Below, in pieces: positions 1 through 12,185 of a stretch of 64,000 nucleotides of DNA. Numbering within the stretch: position 1 is the first letter of the stretch; every line of letters begins with the position of its first letter. Under the pieces are notes generated by a model, which saw nothing but the letters and a program-made list of their open reading frames with translations, did not search any database and was not told where the DNA came from. The translations under genes and the position numbers were made by a program. This DNA comes from Halisarca cf. caerulea. Lineage: Eukaryota; Porifera; Demospongiae; Chondrillida; Halisarcidae. Location: the NCBI GenBank assembly GCA_963170055.1, contig CAUJGJ010000397.1, positions 11,369,301-11,433,300 of the forward strand. The letters are read 5' to 3'.

Positions 1-58
1 AAATAGGCACACATGCGCACTGCCTTATACATATATCTCACATTATAGTGATATAAAA

Positions 59-410
59 ACAAGTAATTCGAGTTAAAAACTCGTGGGGGCTGCCGCCCCA
101 CGCACTCGAATCACTTGCAAAGCATTGGAGTGTAAGTGCACAGCTGAACATTCATTGAACATACTGTTTATTGTAACTGGACGATTGTTTTGAAAACAAT
201 TGCCATATTTGGCAATTGTTTTCAAAACAATTCCTATAACTCATTCCTGTATAAATTTATACTTCTCTATTACTAGTATATAAATTCTCTATTATAAGAC
301 TTTTCTTCAAATCCATATTATATATATATATATATATATATATCGGACGAGCGTTACACACCGGAAGTCCAAATGAAAACAATATAGGGGCTGCCTGCGG
401 CAGCCCCTAA
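59..410 (+). repeat. Hairpin-ended 350-bp dispersed repeat, copy 1
   Basis: Non-coding repeat built from three foldable parts. A terminal stem lies at 61-119 (arms AAGTAATTCGAGT and ACTCGAATCACTT around a GC-rich inner hairpin). A palindrome lies at 184-231 with two perfect 22-bp arms and a 4-bp centre. A (TA)n run follows, then a CGGACGAGCGTTACACACCGG block and a GC hairpin at 386-409 (AGGGGCTGC/GCAGCCCCT). The whole unit recurs in inverse orientation at 27656-30574, where a DUF7869 transposon splits it, and in shortened form at 8931-9130. No protein-coding potential. It looks like a non-autonomous mobile element; which enzyme moves it is unknown. Confidence 0.85.
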
Positions 411-480
411 AAAAATGTTAGTATGAAATACATCAATCGAAGAAAAAGAGGATTAATTATAATAATTAAACATAAACATA

Positions 481-3123
481 CTAGGATTGACATTCATTGT
501 TGACAAATGTGCAAGATTGAGGACAACGAATAGCTAGTCCATGTCGAGACCTGTGGCCTCTAAGAGCATTGATGGATGATTGGATTAACGCAAAACTCAA
601 TCTGTTTCTTATCCATGTGATGACTTGGCCATACGGTTCCTTGTGCTTTGTTGAAAGGAGATCAGCAAGTCTTTTGTAGGCAATTGTAGCAGATTTGCCC
701 ATTCCACCAAAAAGCGAGAACACCAGGGGAGTGAAGGACCCCATTTCAACTTCAATGATTCGTTCATCATATTGGCGACGCTTTTCTCTCTCGTGTCTGT
801 GATAGACTGCATCAAGGCTGGCATTGCGGTAACTTTGAGCGTTGGGATTGCAAACCCTAATGTCAAAAAATGCTCGTCGATTACCTTTTCCCCAAAATCC
901 TTGAGCACACAAATCAGACCTTGCATTATCATCTCTGTTAGCAGTTGCATAGGAGAGGTGCTCTCCATTTAGTGGTTGCAGGGTTGGTTCAATTGCTACT
1001 CCATGGCATACTTCTGAGAGCATTTCTCCTGTAAGATCTCGAATCATGTTGTGTCGCCTACTTGGAAAACCACCACTTGGACAATCCATAGCATGAGTTA
1101 CTGTGAAGCCCTGTCCGCAGGCACACTGAGATGGTAGGCGAGGTGGAGACCAGTCGTACCGCAAGCATAGGGCATCACGAAAGTCACCCTTATGCAATGC
1201 AAAGCCATGTTCCTTTAAGGGAATCACATTCAGCCATGATGAGGCGCCCTTTTCCTGTGCCATGATGATGTTTCTCTTCATGTGTTGGGGTAACTTCAAT
1301 TTGATGTCTTCTGCTTCCTTTTCTTTTTCAAGTTTCTCTTCTGCCTCACTTCACGTTTCATCGCCTTCTGTTGTGCAATCACATTGTCGTCATATGTCTT
1401 CTGTTTGGTCTTGATGGTTTCTACTAAGGCCTTAGTTATGGCTTTGGATGCCTCAAACTCCTCGGCTGATTTCAATGTGGGAAGTACAATTCCTAAACCA
1501 CCTAGTCGGGGAGGTAAGGCTAGTAACTCCCGTATTTCATCAGATACTTCTCTGCCAGTGATTGCTGGGATAAATTCCTGTGCAATGGCTTCCTCGAGGG
1601 GCTGAAGGAGATTTTCTATGCCAGGTGTAGTTCGCATCAAGTACGACCATTGATTGCATAGGCCATGGGTGAAGGTGGCATAAGCTGCATGAGGCTGCAT
1701 TTTGGCTACAAGTGATAAGGTTTTGACGCAGGTTGTCCACTGATCCACGAAATTTTGTAGCATCTCCTTTGTTGTGTGATCACTACCTAGGGTGGAACCT
1801 AGGTGTTTCTGTGCATCAGTTGTAACTTTGATGCCTGTGTCATGAAAAAGGGTCATTGCTTCTTCAAGATGCTGTTCCTTTACCACAAGGACCGTCTTGG
1901 ATGGGTTAACATCATATCCATAGGAAGGTCCTATTTCCACTAGTTTCTTCAGCCACCAATGCAGGTTATTTAGGGATCCCGTTGCTGAGGCATCATCAGC
2001 AAACCAAACTTGATGATGATTGGTATCCTCGCTTTGAAGACGCCATATCATTGGCATGATCCCTACAGCATAGATTGCCATTGCCAATGGGTCACCCTGA
2101 GTGACCCCCTCTTTAGAGAGGAGGCTTTCACCATCTATAAAGAGGTTGGACTCATCACGATAGACATTAGTTGCAATTGTTGCTATCGGTGGACAGATAC
2201 TCAAGAAATTTCTGAGAGCAACTTGTCTGTTGAGGCAGTTGAAAGCATTGCTCGCATCAATTAGCAATGCTGCGTCAGTAGATTCTTCACAGAAAAGTTG
2301 TCGTACTGCATGCACTGCAGCCTCCACACCAGCATCCTGACCTGCACACAATTGTAGGTTCCCAGTGACTCTCAAAATATCTGGCTTGATCACTTTAAGT
2401 ACAGCCTTTCCGACTATTCTCCGGACTACCTCCCCTATTCCCAATTGGTCTAACTCCCGGACATTTGTCCAGGGCAATTAAACGGCAAGTTAAATAGGGT
2501 TTCAGCCCATTGGGATCAACATAGGTAGTGGCTATTTTTCGGGCAACACAAGCGATGGCTGAACATAGGTCATCAGAAGATCTGCCAAAAGAGGTGACAA
2601 ATCGCCTCCAAGCTTGAGCATCAGTGCCTGAAGGGCCCGCTGCACCCTGCACTCGAAGAGCAGCTTGCCTTATGGCGAGAGCATCAATACTGTCAAATAT
2701 CACTGGGTGAGTTTCAGGATCAGACTGTTCGTCAGTGTTTACAATTACATCAATGTTGGCTGGCTTACCATCTGGGTGCTTGTCTCGCAAAATGTCTCTG
2801 ACATACTTGGTCGAACCGTTTTCTTCTACTTCATCATCTAGGGATAAAATCCTACCTCTCTTAGCCTGTTTGTTGAGCATTCTGATGGCTTCTTTCATCT
2901 TTCCACGATATACAAGATTTGTAAACGTTTTCACAAACTTTTCATCGTCATTTTGGAGGTTTCTTCCTTGAGGCAGACGGTGTTGGATGGTACGTCCTTC
3001 GTGAACTAGCTGCATTATGTCTCCATCTTTCCACGTTTGCAATCTCCTATGAATTGCTTTCACATGGTCAGCTGATTTAGATCTGAGGTGGGGCTTCTGT
3101 AGGATGATGCTGGGCAGAACCAT
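481..3123 (-). pseudogene. RLE-type non-LTR retrotransposon ORF, two frameshifts
   Basis: Reverse transcriptase of a non-LTR retrotransposon carrying a restriction-like endonuclease (R2-like organisation). The N-terminal part (3123-2470) contains the GAAGPSGTDAQAWRR and CRLIALDK-PGVRPIG blocks. The palm (2477-1296) has LLIDASNAFN, GVTQGDPLAMAIY and the catalytic motif FADD (F replaces the usual Y). The C-terminal part (1299-481) has a CxC...HxxxxC zinc knuckle followed by a PD-(D/E)xK-like nuclease core (ARSDL...FFDIRV). Reading shifts frame near 2440 and again near 1300, where the pieces overlap; each piece is otherwise open, so decay is recent. The upstream N-terminus found in full family members is absent, so the copy is probably 5'-truncated at about 3123. 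Assignment rests on motif order and my memory of related cnidarian and sponge proteins. Confidence 0.85.
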
Positions 3124-3129
3124 AGCACA

Positions 3130-5060
3130 CTTTAATGCAATATTTTCCAGATTCGAGCTCTGATAAAGGCTTGCCCTTCCCTTCCACTTGGGAGCATGAA
3201 CTGATTCTGCTTCCAGAAAACTATTTCATTGTAGGCATTATCAATGTAGACTCATCTATCTTGTTCTTGAACATTACCACTTCCCTGCCATCTTCATCCG
3301 ATTTATCCATAGCATGTACTCCAATCTATTCGCATTGGTTATCACCAACTCCTGGTGTACTGATCCCTTTCCGCGCCAGATAGGCATCTTCCAAGGAGAT
3401 CCCCTATCTGTGATCATTTTCAATCTAGTCATCAACTTGCTTGTTGAATTCATCCAGGAGTTCTAAAGCCAACTTGGTTATCGATTCTCAGGATCTCCAC
3501 ACACCGTGCCTCTCCTCCAATATGCTGATGACAGTTGTATGGTGTCCAACAGCCTCAAGGCGCTAACTGTCAGATTCTATGCACAGCTACAGACAAGGGG
3601 CTCATTTGGGCTAACATGAAAGCAAAAGTTTCAAAATACAAGGTTCTGGAAATTCTGAGGGGGAAAGTACAACAGGGTCCCTATATTACTCTCAGTGGAT
3701 TACCAGTACTCCCAATTGAGGGTTCATCTTTCAAGTTCTTGGGCCTACCAGTCTCCGATTCATTAGATAACACAGAGTACCGTCACTCTGTCTCACAGAA
3801 GCTCAATCATATGTTGACTTTGGTTGATTCCACGCACTTTGAAGGAAACAGAAGCTAAAAGTTTACAATGTTTGAGTGTGCTCATGACTCGCATGGCTGC
3901 TTCTCATAGTCACTCTACCCATCACATGGGTGGAGCGGAACTTGGACACTATCGCCACACAATTTCTCAAGAAATGGGCTGGATTAGCTAGGTGTGCAAC
4001 AGCCACCATCTTGTTCATGAAAACAGCTAATGGAGGCTTGAACCTTCCTTCCATCTCAACTTTTTACAGGAAGCTCCAAGTATCACGTTTCACACAGCTT
4101 TTAATGTCCAGAGACTCAACTGTGTGCTTCCTAGCTGATCGTATTTTGAAAGATGACCTACACACAACAGGCTCTGCATTCCTGCCCTCTGTTGTTGTCC
4201 GTGATTGCCTGATGCATGATCCTGGTATGTCTCATGTAGCCCTCAAAAGATTGTCACAGTCAACAGTTACAGAGTCAGATAACCTCTCTCGTATATGCCA
4301 TCTGCAGTCTCTCGAGGTGCAAGGGGAATGCTTTCGCTCTGTTGACAGTAGTTGCTACAGCATCTGGATTGCTGCTGTTCAGGCTCTTCCTGACATCTCC
4401 TTCAAGTTTGCACTGAATGCCACTCTGGATACCTTGCCACACAACAAGAATCTTCACAAGTGGAAGAAGCTGGAATCCAGTAATTGCCCTCTCTGTGGCA
4501 AGGTTCAGTCCCTCCTACATGTTTTGAACAATTGCAGTGTTGCCCTCAACCAATGGCACAACACCATCCTTACCCGTATTAAATCTATTATTGAGTCACA
4601 CTGTAGTGATTACCACCTAATAGCAGATCTCCCTGAGTGTCCATACAATCGCCCCGACTTCCTCATCTCTGACCTCAGGCCAGATATTGTGATATGGAAC
4701 ACAGACAAGAAGAAGTGTTTCTTGATTGAACTTACAGACTGTTTTGATACAATATTGGACAGAGCATTGGAGAGGAAAATGCTTCGATATGTTGACCTGA
4801 GTGAGCACATCCAGTCCTCTGGATATTCTTGCACTGTTTTGCCCTTACAAGTTGGTTCCAGAGGCTTTATTGACTTATCTAGTTTTGAGCCTCTTCGTTC
4901 CTTCTTGAGAATCAAGTCAGCACCCTACCAGATGTTCCTAAAGGAAGTTGCCACTGATGCCATCATTGGATCTTTCCTGATTTGGAGTAGGCGGACTGCA
5001 TTTCTAAACTGTTTTTGTTCCTGCCATAGTTTAGACTGTATAGAATAGAATTTGTACCCA
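3130..5060 (+). pseudogene. Second RLE-type non-LTR retrotransposon, 5'-truncated
   Basis: Plus-strand reverse transcriptase/endonuclease remnant. From 3290 the +strand reads HYHFPAIFIRF...MYSNLFALV, then FQGDPLSVIIFN (about 3391-3430) and the catalytic YADD at 3521-3532. The thumb (3600-3860) contains FKFLGLPVS. A long open frame, 3930-5048, carries LDTIATQFLKKWAGLARCA, a C-P-L-C...H-V-L..C zinc knuckle (about 4485-4535) and the nuclease core PDIVIWN...KCFLIELT (about 4680-4740). Frame changes are needed before 3535 and before 3930, so the copy is dead. It differs from the 481-3123 element (YADD rather than FADD, different thumb) and is related to the fragment at 5320. It ends near a (GT)n tract. 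Confidence 0.85.
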
Positions 5061-5295
5061 TAAAGTACGTAGCTCATTGGTTAAATTATACTTTAGACAG
5101 TTTAGGTGTACGTACGTACTCAGTGTAGTAGTCTTATATATGTATTAGTGTCTTTTGTTTTACAGTCACTTTAGCAGATTCTTATGCGCTGTGTTTTACT
5201 AACAACACATTGGCATTCTGTTATCCTTTGTGACTCCCAGTCACAGTATTGTACACTTAATTTCTGTATAATATTGATGATTAAGTGTGAAAAAA

Positions 5296-5320
5296 GTGTG
5301 TGTGTGTGTGTGTGTGTGTG
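5296..5320 (+). repeat. (GT)n microsatellite
   Basis: About 12 GT units between the 3' end of one RLE retrotransposon and the truncated 5' edge of the next. Confidence 0.95.
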
Positions 5321-6240
5321 ACACCAACACCACCATGGGCCTGCTCAAACAGTCCTTGATGTCATATCCCATCACATGGTGCCTTTCAAATCCCAATTAA
5401 ACCAAGGCTGCTGTGAAGAAGAAGATTGATGGCAGTGATGATGCAGCCAGGTTTGACAACATCAGCAATTTGGAAGTACAGGGTCGTTTCTGGCATCAAG
5501 GTTGTGTACGTAGGTCCTCTTTGGACTACTGGTCCAAGGCTGTGTGGTCCTTTCCATCCCACATCATGAGCTTTGCTCTGAATGCTGCTCAAGCCACCTT
5601 GTTCCACAACTCCAACCTGGTACGCTGGTGGAAAAGGAACGTCTCACCTCTGTGTAGATTGTGTGGTAAACTACAAACCTTGCGTCATGTCCTCAATGCA
5701 TGCTCCGTGGCTCTCAAGGAGAGGCGCTATGATGCAAGACATGATGCAGTTCTGGCTGAGATCAAATATTTTGTGCATAACCACCTCAGTCACAATGCCT
5801 GGGGCAAGGACTATTCCATCACTACAGATCTCCCCTCCAAGGAGTACCGACCACCACATCACCTCTGCCCCACTCAACTCAAACCCGACCTGGTAATCTG
5901 AAATGATTCCAAGCATACTGTTCTTCTCATTGAGCTGACATGCCCCATTGAGGAGAACTTTGTACATGCAGCCACCAGGAAAGACACTAGATATCATGAA
6001 CTTGCCACCACTGCCAAGTCGGATGGAATTCAGTGTACAGTCTGGCCAATTCAAGTTGGCTCTCGAGGAATGGTTGACAGGGACAGCTTCAAGGGGCTTC
6101 TCCATTTTCTCGGTGTTTCAGGGTCTAAAGCTGAGGGTTTTTTTTCTGTTCCCTCTCTGGTCTTGCTCTACGGGAGTCGTTTTCAATCTGGTGTTCTCGT
6201 AACAGACCAAGTGACAAGTGACAGTCCTTGTTCTTGACAT
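5320..6240 (+). pseudogene. Third RLE non-LTR element, 3' fragment
   Basis: Only the C-terminal third of a reverse transcriptase/RLE protein remains. Visible blocks are FNNISNLEVQGR-like sequence near 5450, a C-R-L-C...H-V-L..C zinc knuckle (about 5655-5702) and LKPDLVI*N...LLIELTCPIEEN, matching PDIVIWN...FLIELT of the element at 3930-5048. The residue expected to be tryptophan is TGA at 5899-5901, an in-frame nonsense change; the frame stays open afterwards to about 6240. The 5' edge abuts the (GT)n tract directly, consistent with 5' truncation. Same orientation and subfamily as its upstream neighbour. Confidence 0.8.
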
Positions 6241-6821
6241 GCTTGTGTAAATTGTTACCAGTTACTCACAGATGTTGTTCTTTTTCCCTGTATGTCATTT
6301 TGTTAGCTTACCAGCTGCAGCAGCTATACAATCTGTAGCCAACTCAGTGTTTTGTAAACATTGGTCTATTGTTTAGAAAACAATTCCTTTGATATTTTCT
6401 TTGATCTGGTTGAGGGTTCCAAATTTGTAACCTTTAGGCTGATACTCATAAATCAGAATTTAACGTTTTAAATAAGAACGTGTTAATTGTCAGTATACTG
6501 TGTAATAACTTTTTGAAAAGTGGCCAACCATGAAATTTTATATAGTTCCCCAAACATTTTGCAATATAGCATATTGTATGTATTAGTATGAACCATACAA
6601 GCTCATGCACCATGTTCATATGTAATTAATTAATATATATTAAAATATATACTGTACACATCATCATACTTTCATTTGTCAGTTCCTTGATGGCAGACCT
6701 CAACCATTGAAAATGCTCCTTGTCTGAAACATTGACATTGCCACAAAGGAAGAGGGAATCCAGTAGTTTATCTTTATTACAAACTTCAGAAGGCATCAGG
6801 AAAGGGGTGAATATCTCAAGA

Positions 6822-6885
6822 ACAAGTAATTCAAGTTTAAAAAACTCGTGGGCCGCCTACGGCCCTGGAAATTCAAATCACTTGG
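6822..6885 (+). repeat. Short hairpin repeat (AAGTRATTC stem)
   Basis: A 64-bp foldback: ACAAGTAATTCAAGT at the left pairs with ATTCAAATCACTTGG at the right, around a GC-rich inner hairpin GGGCCGCC-TAC-GGCCC. Same design as the stem at 61-119, and nearly the reverse complement of 52406-52469. Confidence 0.8.
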
Positions 6886-6952
6886 AAATCTTTCTAACGG
6901 ACTCGAAAGATCACTGTAAGAAATGCATGATTTTGAGTAGTGGTGTAGTAAA

Positions 6953-6953
<1 letters not shown>

Positions 6954-6988
<35 letters not shown>
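6954..6988 (+). repeat. (GT)n microsatellite
   Basis: Roughly 17 uninterrupted GT units. Confidence 0.95.
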
Positions 6989-6989
<1 letters not shown>

Positions 6990-7061
6990 AAGTCTAAGCA
7001 TTCAATAATCCAAACAATATATTGGGATCATGATCTAGTCAGTTTTTTTAATTATAAATGA

Positions 7062-8930
7062 CAGTGACAATTTCAATAAAAGTTACTATGCATGCCATTC
7101 TGCACTACTATAATAATAGTAGTCCCAGGATGCACCACGAGGAGGTAGGCATGCTTTGCATCCCAGAGGATTGGATTTGTTTTAACTAGGGTCCGCAATA
7201 GTCTGTAAAACTCCTCCAATCCAAAATAAAAATGGTGCAATAAAATGCTATACATATAATGGTACAGGTGTACCGTTGTGTGATCCACCAGAATCACTTA
7301 AATGTGTAGCTATAGAATAAAGAACAGAATATACAATGTGATCTTTCAGCAGACCAATATAGTCAGCATGTTATAGTAATATTTTTTTCCGTGCTAAGGT
7401 GCACAAGGTATCCAAAATTGGCCACAAGTAGTCAATAGTATGATCATTGTGATCTATGCAAGTCTCCATTGGGCAGTGCAATGTGCATAGCCCAATATGT
7501 GAGACTATATATTAATGTACTGTTTACCAACAAAGGCACTGGAAGTTGTGTACCAAAGGAAGGTACTATGGGGAAAGGTACTGCATACCGATGAAGGTAG
7601 CAAATACCAGAAGAAATGTATACTGCATACCAATATATGCAGGTACAGGATGTAAAGGGTGATATACTGTGCCATAATTCCCAACCTTTTATAGCTGTAC
7701 TCAATTTGCAGAGTGGTGTAAACTTAAGGTTCAGGTGGCACTGACTACCTGTATATGGGTTTCAATGTGTAATGATTAGCCATTTGCCTTTGTTCTATGG
7801 ATGTATAGACATGACTAATATATACTCCCCAATGACATATATTCTTCCCTTATAGGCTATAGGATTGCTTATTAAATGCAAATGGCTCATTACAAATGTT
7901 TGCTCAAACATGAACTCTAAATTTCAACCACCTTATCTATATGGGCAATAACTACTCTAAATGCATTTGCAAGATGCCCCAAATAACTGGACTCTGAGCA
8001 GGGGCATTGCAAAAGCTGTACAGACTTGGAGTCTGCATGAAAATGTAGTCTAATTGCATAAAAGTTCAGTTTTGGTTTCTATCTAATTCATTCAAGTTAG
8101 ACTATCACATTCAACAATATTATGTTGTGCTTCACAAAACATGAAAGCCAAAGAATGCCATCAAGAGGTATTCATTCATGGATGGCTTCGTGCATAACAG
8201 CAACATGCTGTTATTTTAATAGTAGAATAAGATTAGTGGTTTCCTAATATTTAATAGTTTGAATTTCTTTTTAGACAAAACGCTTTTAAATGCTAATCTT
8301 ATGCTTTTGATTCAGTTCAACAATTATTAATGTTGTTGTCAATAGTGCTTCGCTGATGAGGAAGCGGTCATTACCATCACAGATTATTTTATAATTTTTG
8401 AATGGATGGTGTCGTGTGTATAGCAGCGATACGTGCTCCTACATTCAAAGTAGCATAAAACTTATGCATAACCTTTCACACCGGGTGATATATGATGACA
8501 ATTTTGTCATCGTGGGGAGAACCTATGTATGTATCTAAGAATCTAAGAATTATTCTAGTTTGGCCTATGGTTGATTTTTTTATATTAGTATTTACTATCC
8601 AAGTTTTTTATTTGGGCATGTTAGTTATCCCGCATATACACTTCAACAGCAATTTTGACATTTCTAACTACAAAAAGAAGATTTTATTGATTGCCTTCAT
8701 AAATGAAATAATATAGGGAGCATGCACATTCTGGCCCCTATATGATTTTAGCTATGAAGCGTCATATGAGGAACGAATCAAATTTTGATATCCTTTGGAA
8801 ACATGAGGCGAAAGTAAAAGTTGTAAATAATTACAAAATATAATTACATGTGCATAAACACAGTCCTCAATACAATAATTATTACATTTCACACCCCCAG
8901 TGAGACCTAAATGATACAAAGGGTTTGAAA
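7062..8930. other. Gene-free AT-rich stretch
   Basis: Only short frames with low-complexity, hydrophobic or biased translations; no recognisable domain, RNA gene or terminal repeat was found by eye. Confidence 0.6.
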
Positions 8931-9036
8931 ACAAGTAATTCAAAACAATTCCTATAACTCATTTCTGTATAAATTCATACTTCTCTATTACTATTATATA
9001 AATTCTCTATTATAAGACTTTTCTTCAAATCTATAT

Positions 9037-9085
<49 letters not shown>

Positions 9086-9130
9086 CGGACGAGCATTACA
9101 CACCGGAAGTCCAAATGATAACAATATACC
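8931..9130 (+). repeat. Hairpin-ended repeat, copy 2 (internally deleted)
   Basis: Starts ACAAGTAATTC like copy 1 but jumps straight to AAAACAATTCCTATAAC, so the terminal hairpin body and most of the central palindrome are missing. It keeps the (TA)n tract, enlarged and split, and the CGGACGAGC-TTACACACCGG block, then stops at ACAATATA without the GC hairpin. Its right edge falls at the point where the Helitron protein reading on the minus strand ends. Confidence 0.8.
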
Positions 9131-11459
9131 CTAAAAAGTGAGATGTGGACATTGTTGGCAATAATGCTGTGAAATGAGAAGAGTCGAAAAAGCCTCTGAT
9201 GGCGGGGTAGTCTTCAACTGAAGGCAAGTACTTGATGTGATTGTTCATTCTCCTGTCTTTCTGTTGAAACAATCGTTCAATCTCCACAGATGAACTGTTT
9301 ACATCCACTCTGCCAAGTTCTCCTACACTTCTGTGTCACATATAGCCATACATGTATATTGGCCTCTTTAACATAAGACACAAAGCATGCAAGTGGAAAT
9401 GATTTCCACAGCATTGGTCTTTAGCTGCTTCTTGCAAAAGTTTGCTCCATTCCCTTTCTGTAATTGCTGTAATATTTTCTTCATTTCGATCCACATTACG
9501 TAATAATAGTTGTGTACTAGGCTTCATCACCTCAAACATATGCTCCTTATTTTCTAATAAGCTGTACACAGTGATTGCTCTCAGATGTGCTGTATATTCT
9601 TCTGTACCATGCAGTGCAATGGAGATGGTATTGTACATACAGTTCCCATCACCCATGGTCCTCACTGGAACATATAGTGATGTAAATGAGGGCAAAAGTT
9701 CCTCTTGTACAGACATGTCCACCACATGAGTTTCCACATTGAAAATGTCATTTTCCTGTTTGTTAACCTCATTTATTAAAGTTTTCATAGCAATCTTGTT
9801 ATCTTCCATCAATTCTTTTAATTCTTCCATTGACTCTTTCTTTTTACTTTTGAGAATGTCCTCAATGTTCTGCATAAATTCTCTCACCTCCTTAGTACAT
9901 GTTGTGTGAATTTCTTGACTTGATAATTGTACTACTGGTATGTCTCTGTTCATTTCCTCCAAGACGTCCCTCAACAAAAAGTCATCCAAATCTGTTTCCA
10001 TCATGCTTATATCTTGAAGAGAAGTGGGTGGTTCATCCTCCTGAGACTGTGATAAATCCACCTGCAGCACCTCTGAATTGTCTTGACTTGGCTGACTACA
10101 AACAACGGCATGCTGTTTACTTCTCAAACGCTCCATTTCCTTGTCCACCCTTTTGTTGGCATAAAGCTTCTTGGGTTCAAATTTCACCAGTTCTATGCCA
10201 TTTAATGTCCTCACCCGACTTAATGCCACATAAGACATTCTGGCCTCAAACACTTTCTCTCCAAGGTCCAACACAGCAGAATCAAGTGACAGACCTTGCA
10301 CTTTGTGTAAAGTGGCGGCCCAACACAAAATTAAGGGTACCTGAGTCCACTGTAGAGCAGTGCCTTGCCGTCCATATAATCGCACCGACAAGGGTTCAAT
10401 GGCCACTGCCTCTTGTTGTCCATTGAGGATGCACACTTTGGTAAACTGTCCAACTCTTGGATCGTGAAACTTTACATATACAATTTCAGGTAAGGCTCCA
10501 TGTGAGGGCTGTGTATTCTGTTTTCCACCCCACTTGAATCCCACAATGACTCCTTGGGCTCCATTCACTAGCCCATCTCCACACTTGATGTTACGTCGTA
10601 GCATGACTTCAGCTCCTAGTGCCATCTTTAGCCTTCTTGGTAGTCCTCCACATTCCTTGTCATCCTCTGGAATTAATTCTTCAGTCACTTTCTCATACGA
10701 GACTGCCCCATAAGTTGATCTTCTGTTTTCTAAAAGCACATGATCGGCTTCAAATTCAAAGATTGGAGTATTTGAAGAGAGTTTCATCAATTCTCCTTCA
10801 CTAAATGTATTGCAATCTGCAACACGAGGAAACAACCTTAGAGCCTTTTCAAATGGTGGCTTTGAAAGATCAATGTTGTTTCCTGCCACCATGCGACTTT
10901 CCAGCAACTTAATATCCTGTTCCGTTTGCTTTCCTACTCAAACACGATTCAACAGGTCTGAAAAGGACGAATCCTTTTGTTGTCTCACATTTTCAGTTAA
11001 TTCTACTATTTGAAAGCAGTCCTTCCAAAGGTGAGATGCCAAGCGTTTCGACTGCAGTTTTGTAACACTAAACACAAAGTGTCCATTGACAGGCGAGAGC
11101 TGATAAAAGTCACCAACTGCAATCACATTCAGTCCTCCAAAGATGTCATCATTGGCAAATATTTCACACAGGCGATAGTGGACAGACTGGAGAACTTCGT
11201 AAGATACCATGCTAATTTCATCAATGATGATGGTATGTATGCCTCTCCACAGCATCCTCAGCTCTCGAAGTGCTACAGCTGTTAACTTTAAATGGTAGGC
11301 AGACCTTCTATGCTCAACTTGAAGATTAAGTGCTCTGTGAATTGTTAGGCCATCCACATTAAATGCAGCTACACCCGTTGGTGCCATGACCATGCATCCA
11401 TGCACTTCATCACTCCCTTGCACTGACCTTTCAATATGTTCTCTGATGGCACGAATCAC
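9131..11459 (-). pseudogene. Helitron PIF1-type helicase C-part and OTU protease
   Basis: The first half (11459-10938) has Walker B IIIDEISMVS and the motif III block VGDFYQLSPV. After a frameshift near 10920 the second half (10907-9336) carries the late helicase motifs HKVQGLSLDSAVLDLG and MSYVALSRVRTLNG (about 10290-10190). An acidic spacer leads to an OTU-like cysteine protease: MGDGNCMYNTISIAL supplies the Asp and Cys (about 9655-9610). An in-frame TGA at 9336-9338 splits off the last block, whose SSHFTALLP (about 9185-9160) supplies the catalytic-type His. The protein then stops abruptly at the hairpin repeat. Confidence 0.88.
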
Positions 11460-11890
11460 ATAAGACTTTCCCTCCCTGCACCACCAGTTATGAACATGCG
11501 GATAGGTTTTGGTTGTGATGCCTCCTGTCCGAGATGAAATTTGTGTAACGAGCTAGTGTACTGTACTACCATGTCAAATGCTTCTCTCTGTCTTGCATTC
11601 AAATTGTATACCAATTCTGTGAAAGCCTTATCAGTGAGGCGCATGCGTGTGAGGGCTCCATTGGCATTATCGTCGTCTGCTACTGTGGGAAGAGCACCTA
11701 CATCCACCTGTTCATCTTGGACATAATTTTCAGCGTTGTGTAAACCATGGTCCAGTTCCTCTGGTACATGAGTAGCATCTTCCCGTTCACCATGTTGAAC
11801 ATTTGGTGCAACCAAATCCATGTATGCGCCGTCAGAAACTGCTTGCAATTGCTGCACTGCTCTTTGCGCATGTGGGACATGTCCATAAAC
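11456..11890 (-). pseudogene. Helitron helicase N-part with broken Walker A
   Basis: Reads YNLNARQREAFDMVV and FITGGAG, the start of the PIF1-family ATP-binding loop. The canonical GGAGxGKS cannot be read in one frame: between GGAG and the KSYVIRAI reading of the next segment one nucleotide is missing (about 11470-11480). The deletion therefore falls inside the P-loop itself. Confidence 0.8.
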
Positions 11891-12087
11891 TTAAAATCTC
11901 AGTGGAGGTGCCAATTAGAAAGAATTTCGTGACTTTAAATGACTTCGCGACGAGATGTCATGTGACCAGCCCGTGACTTAGGAAAAAGTTGTTGTGCATG
12001 TAAAGATTCCAAAACAGCCTTACATGATGTTAAAACTGCAAGATCGACAATTATTCCAGTCAAACGGCCTTCGGCTACAGTGAATCC

Positions 12088-12185
12088 TAGTCTCGCGTCT
12101 CCAGCCCCTTTCTGTTGACGACATCATAAACATTCTACAAAATTTCTAACAACATCAAGGAGAAAGAGGCTGGCTATGCGAAACT
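12088..12185. repeat. TAGTCTCGC-type palindromic MITE
   Basis: Left end TAGTCTCGCGTCTCCAGCCC and right end GGCTGGCTATGCGAAACTA are imperfect inverted repeats, giving a 98-bp foldback. Same terminal sequence as the elements at 18348, 36022, 39162, 41424 and 60965. Confidence 0.75.

Noticed and set aside
10619..11285. Plus-strand frames across the Helitron helicase
   Set aside because: Antisense shadows of the helicase motifs on the minus strand.
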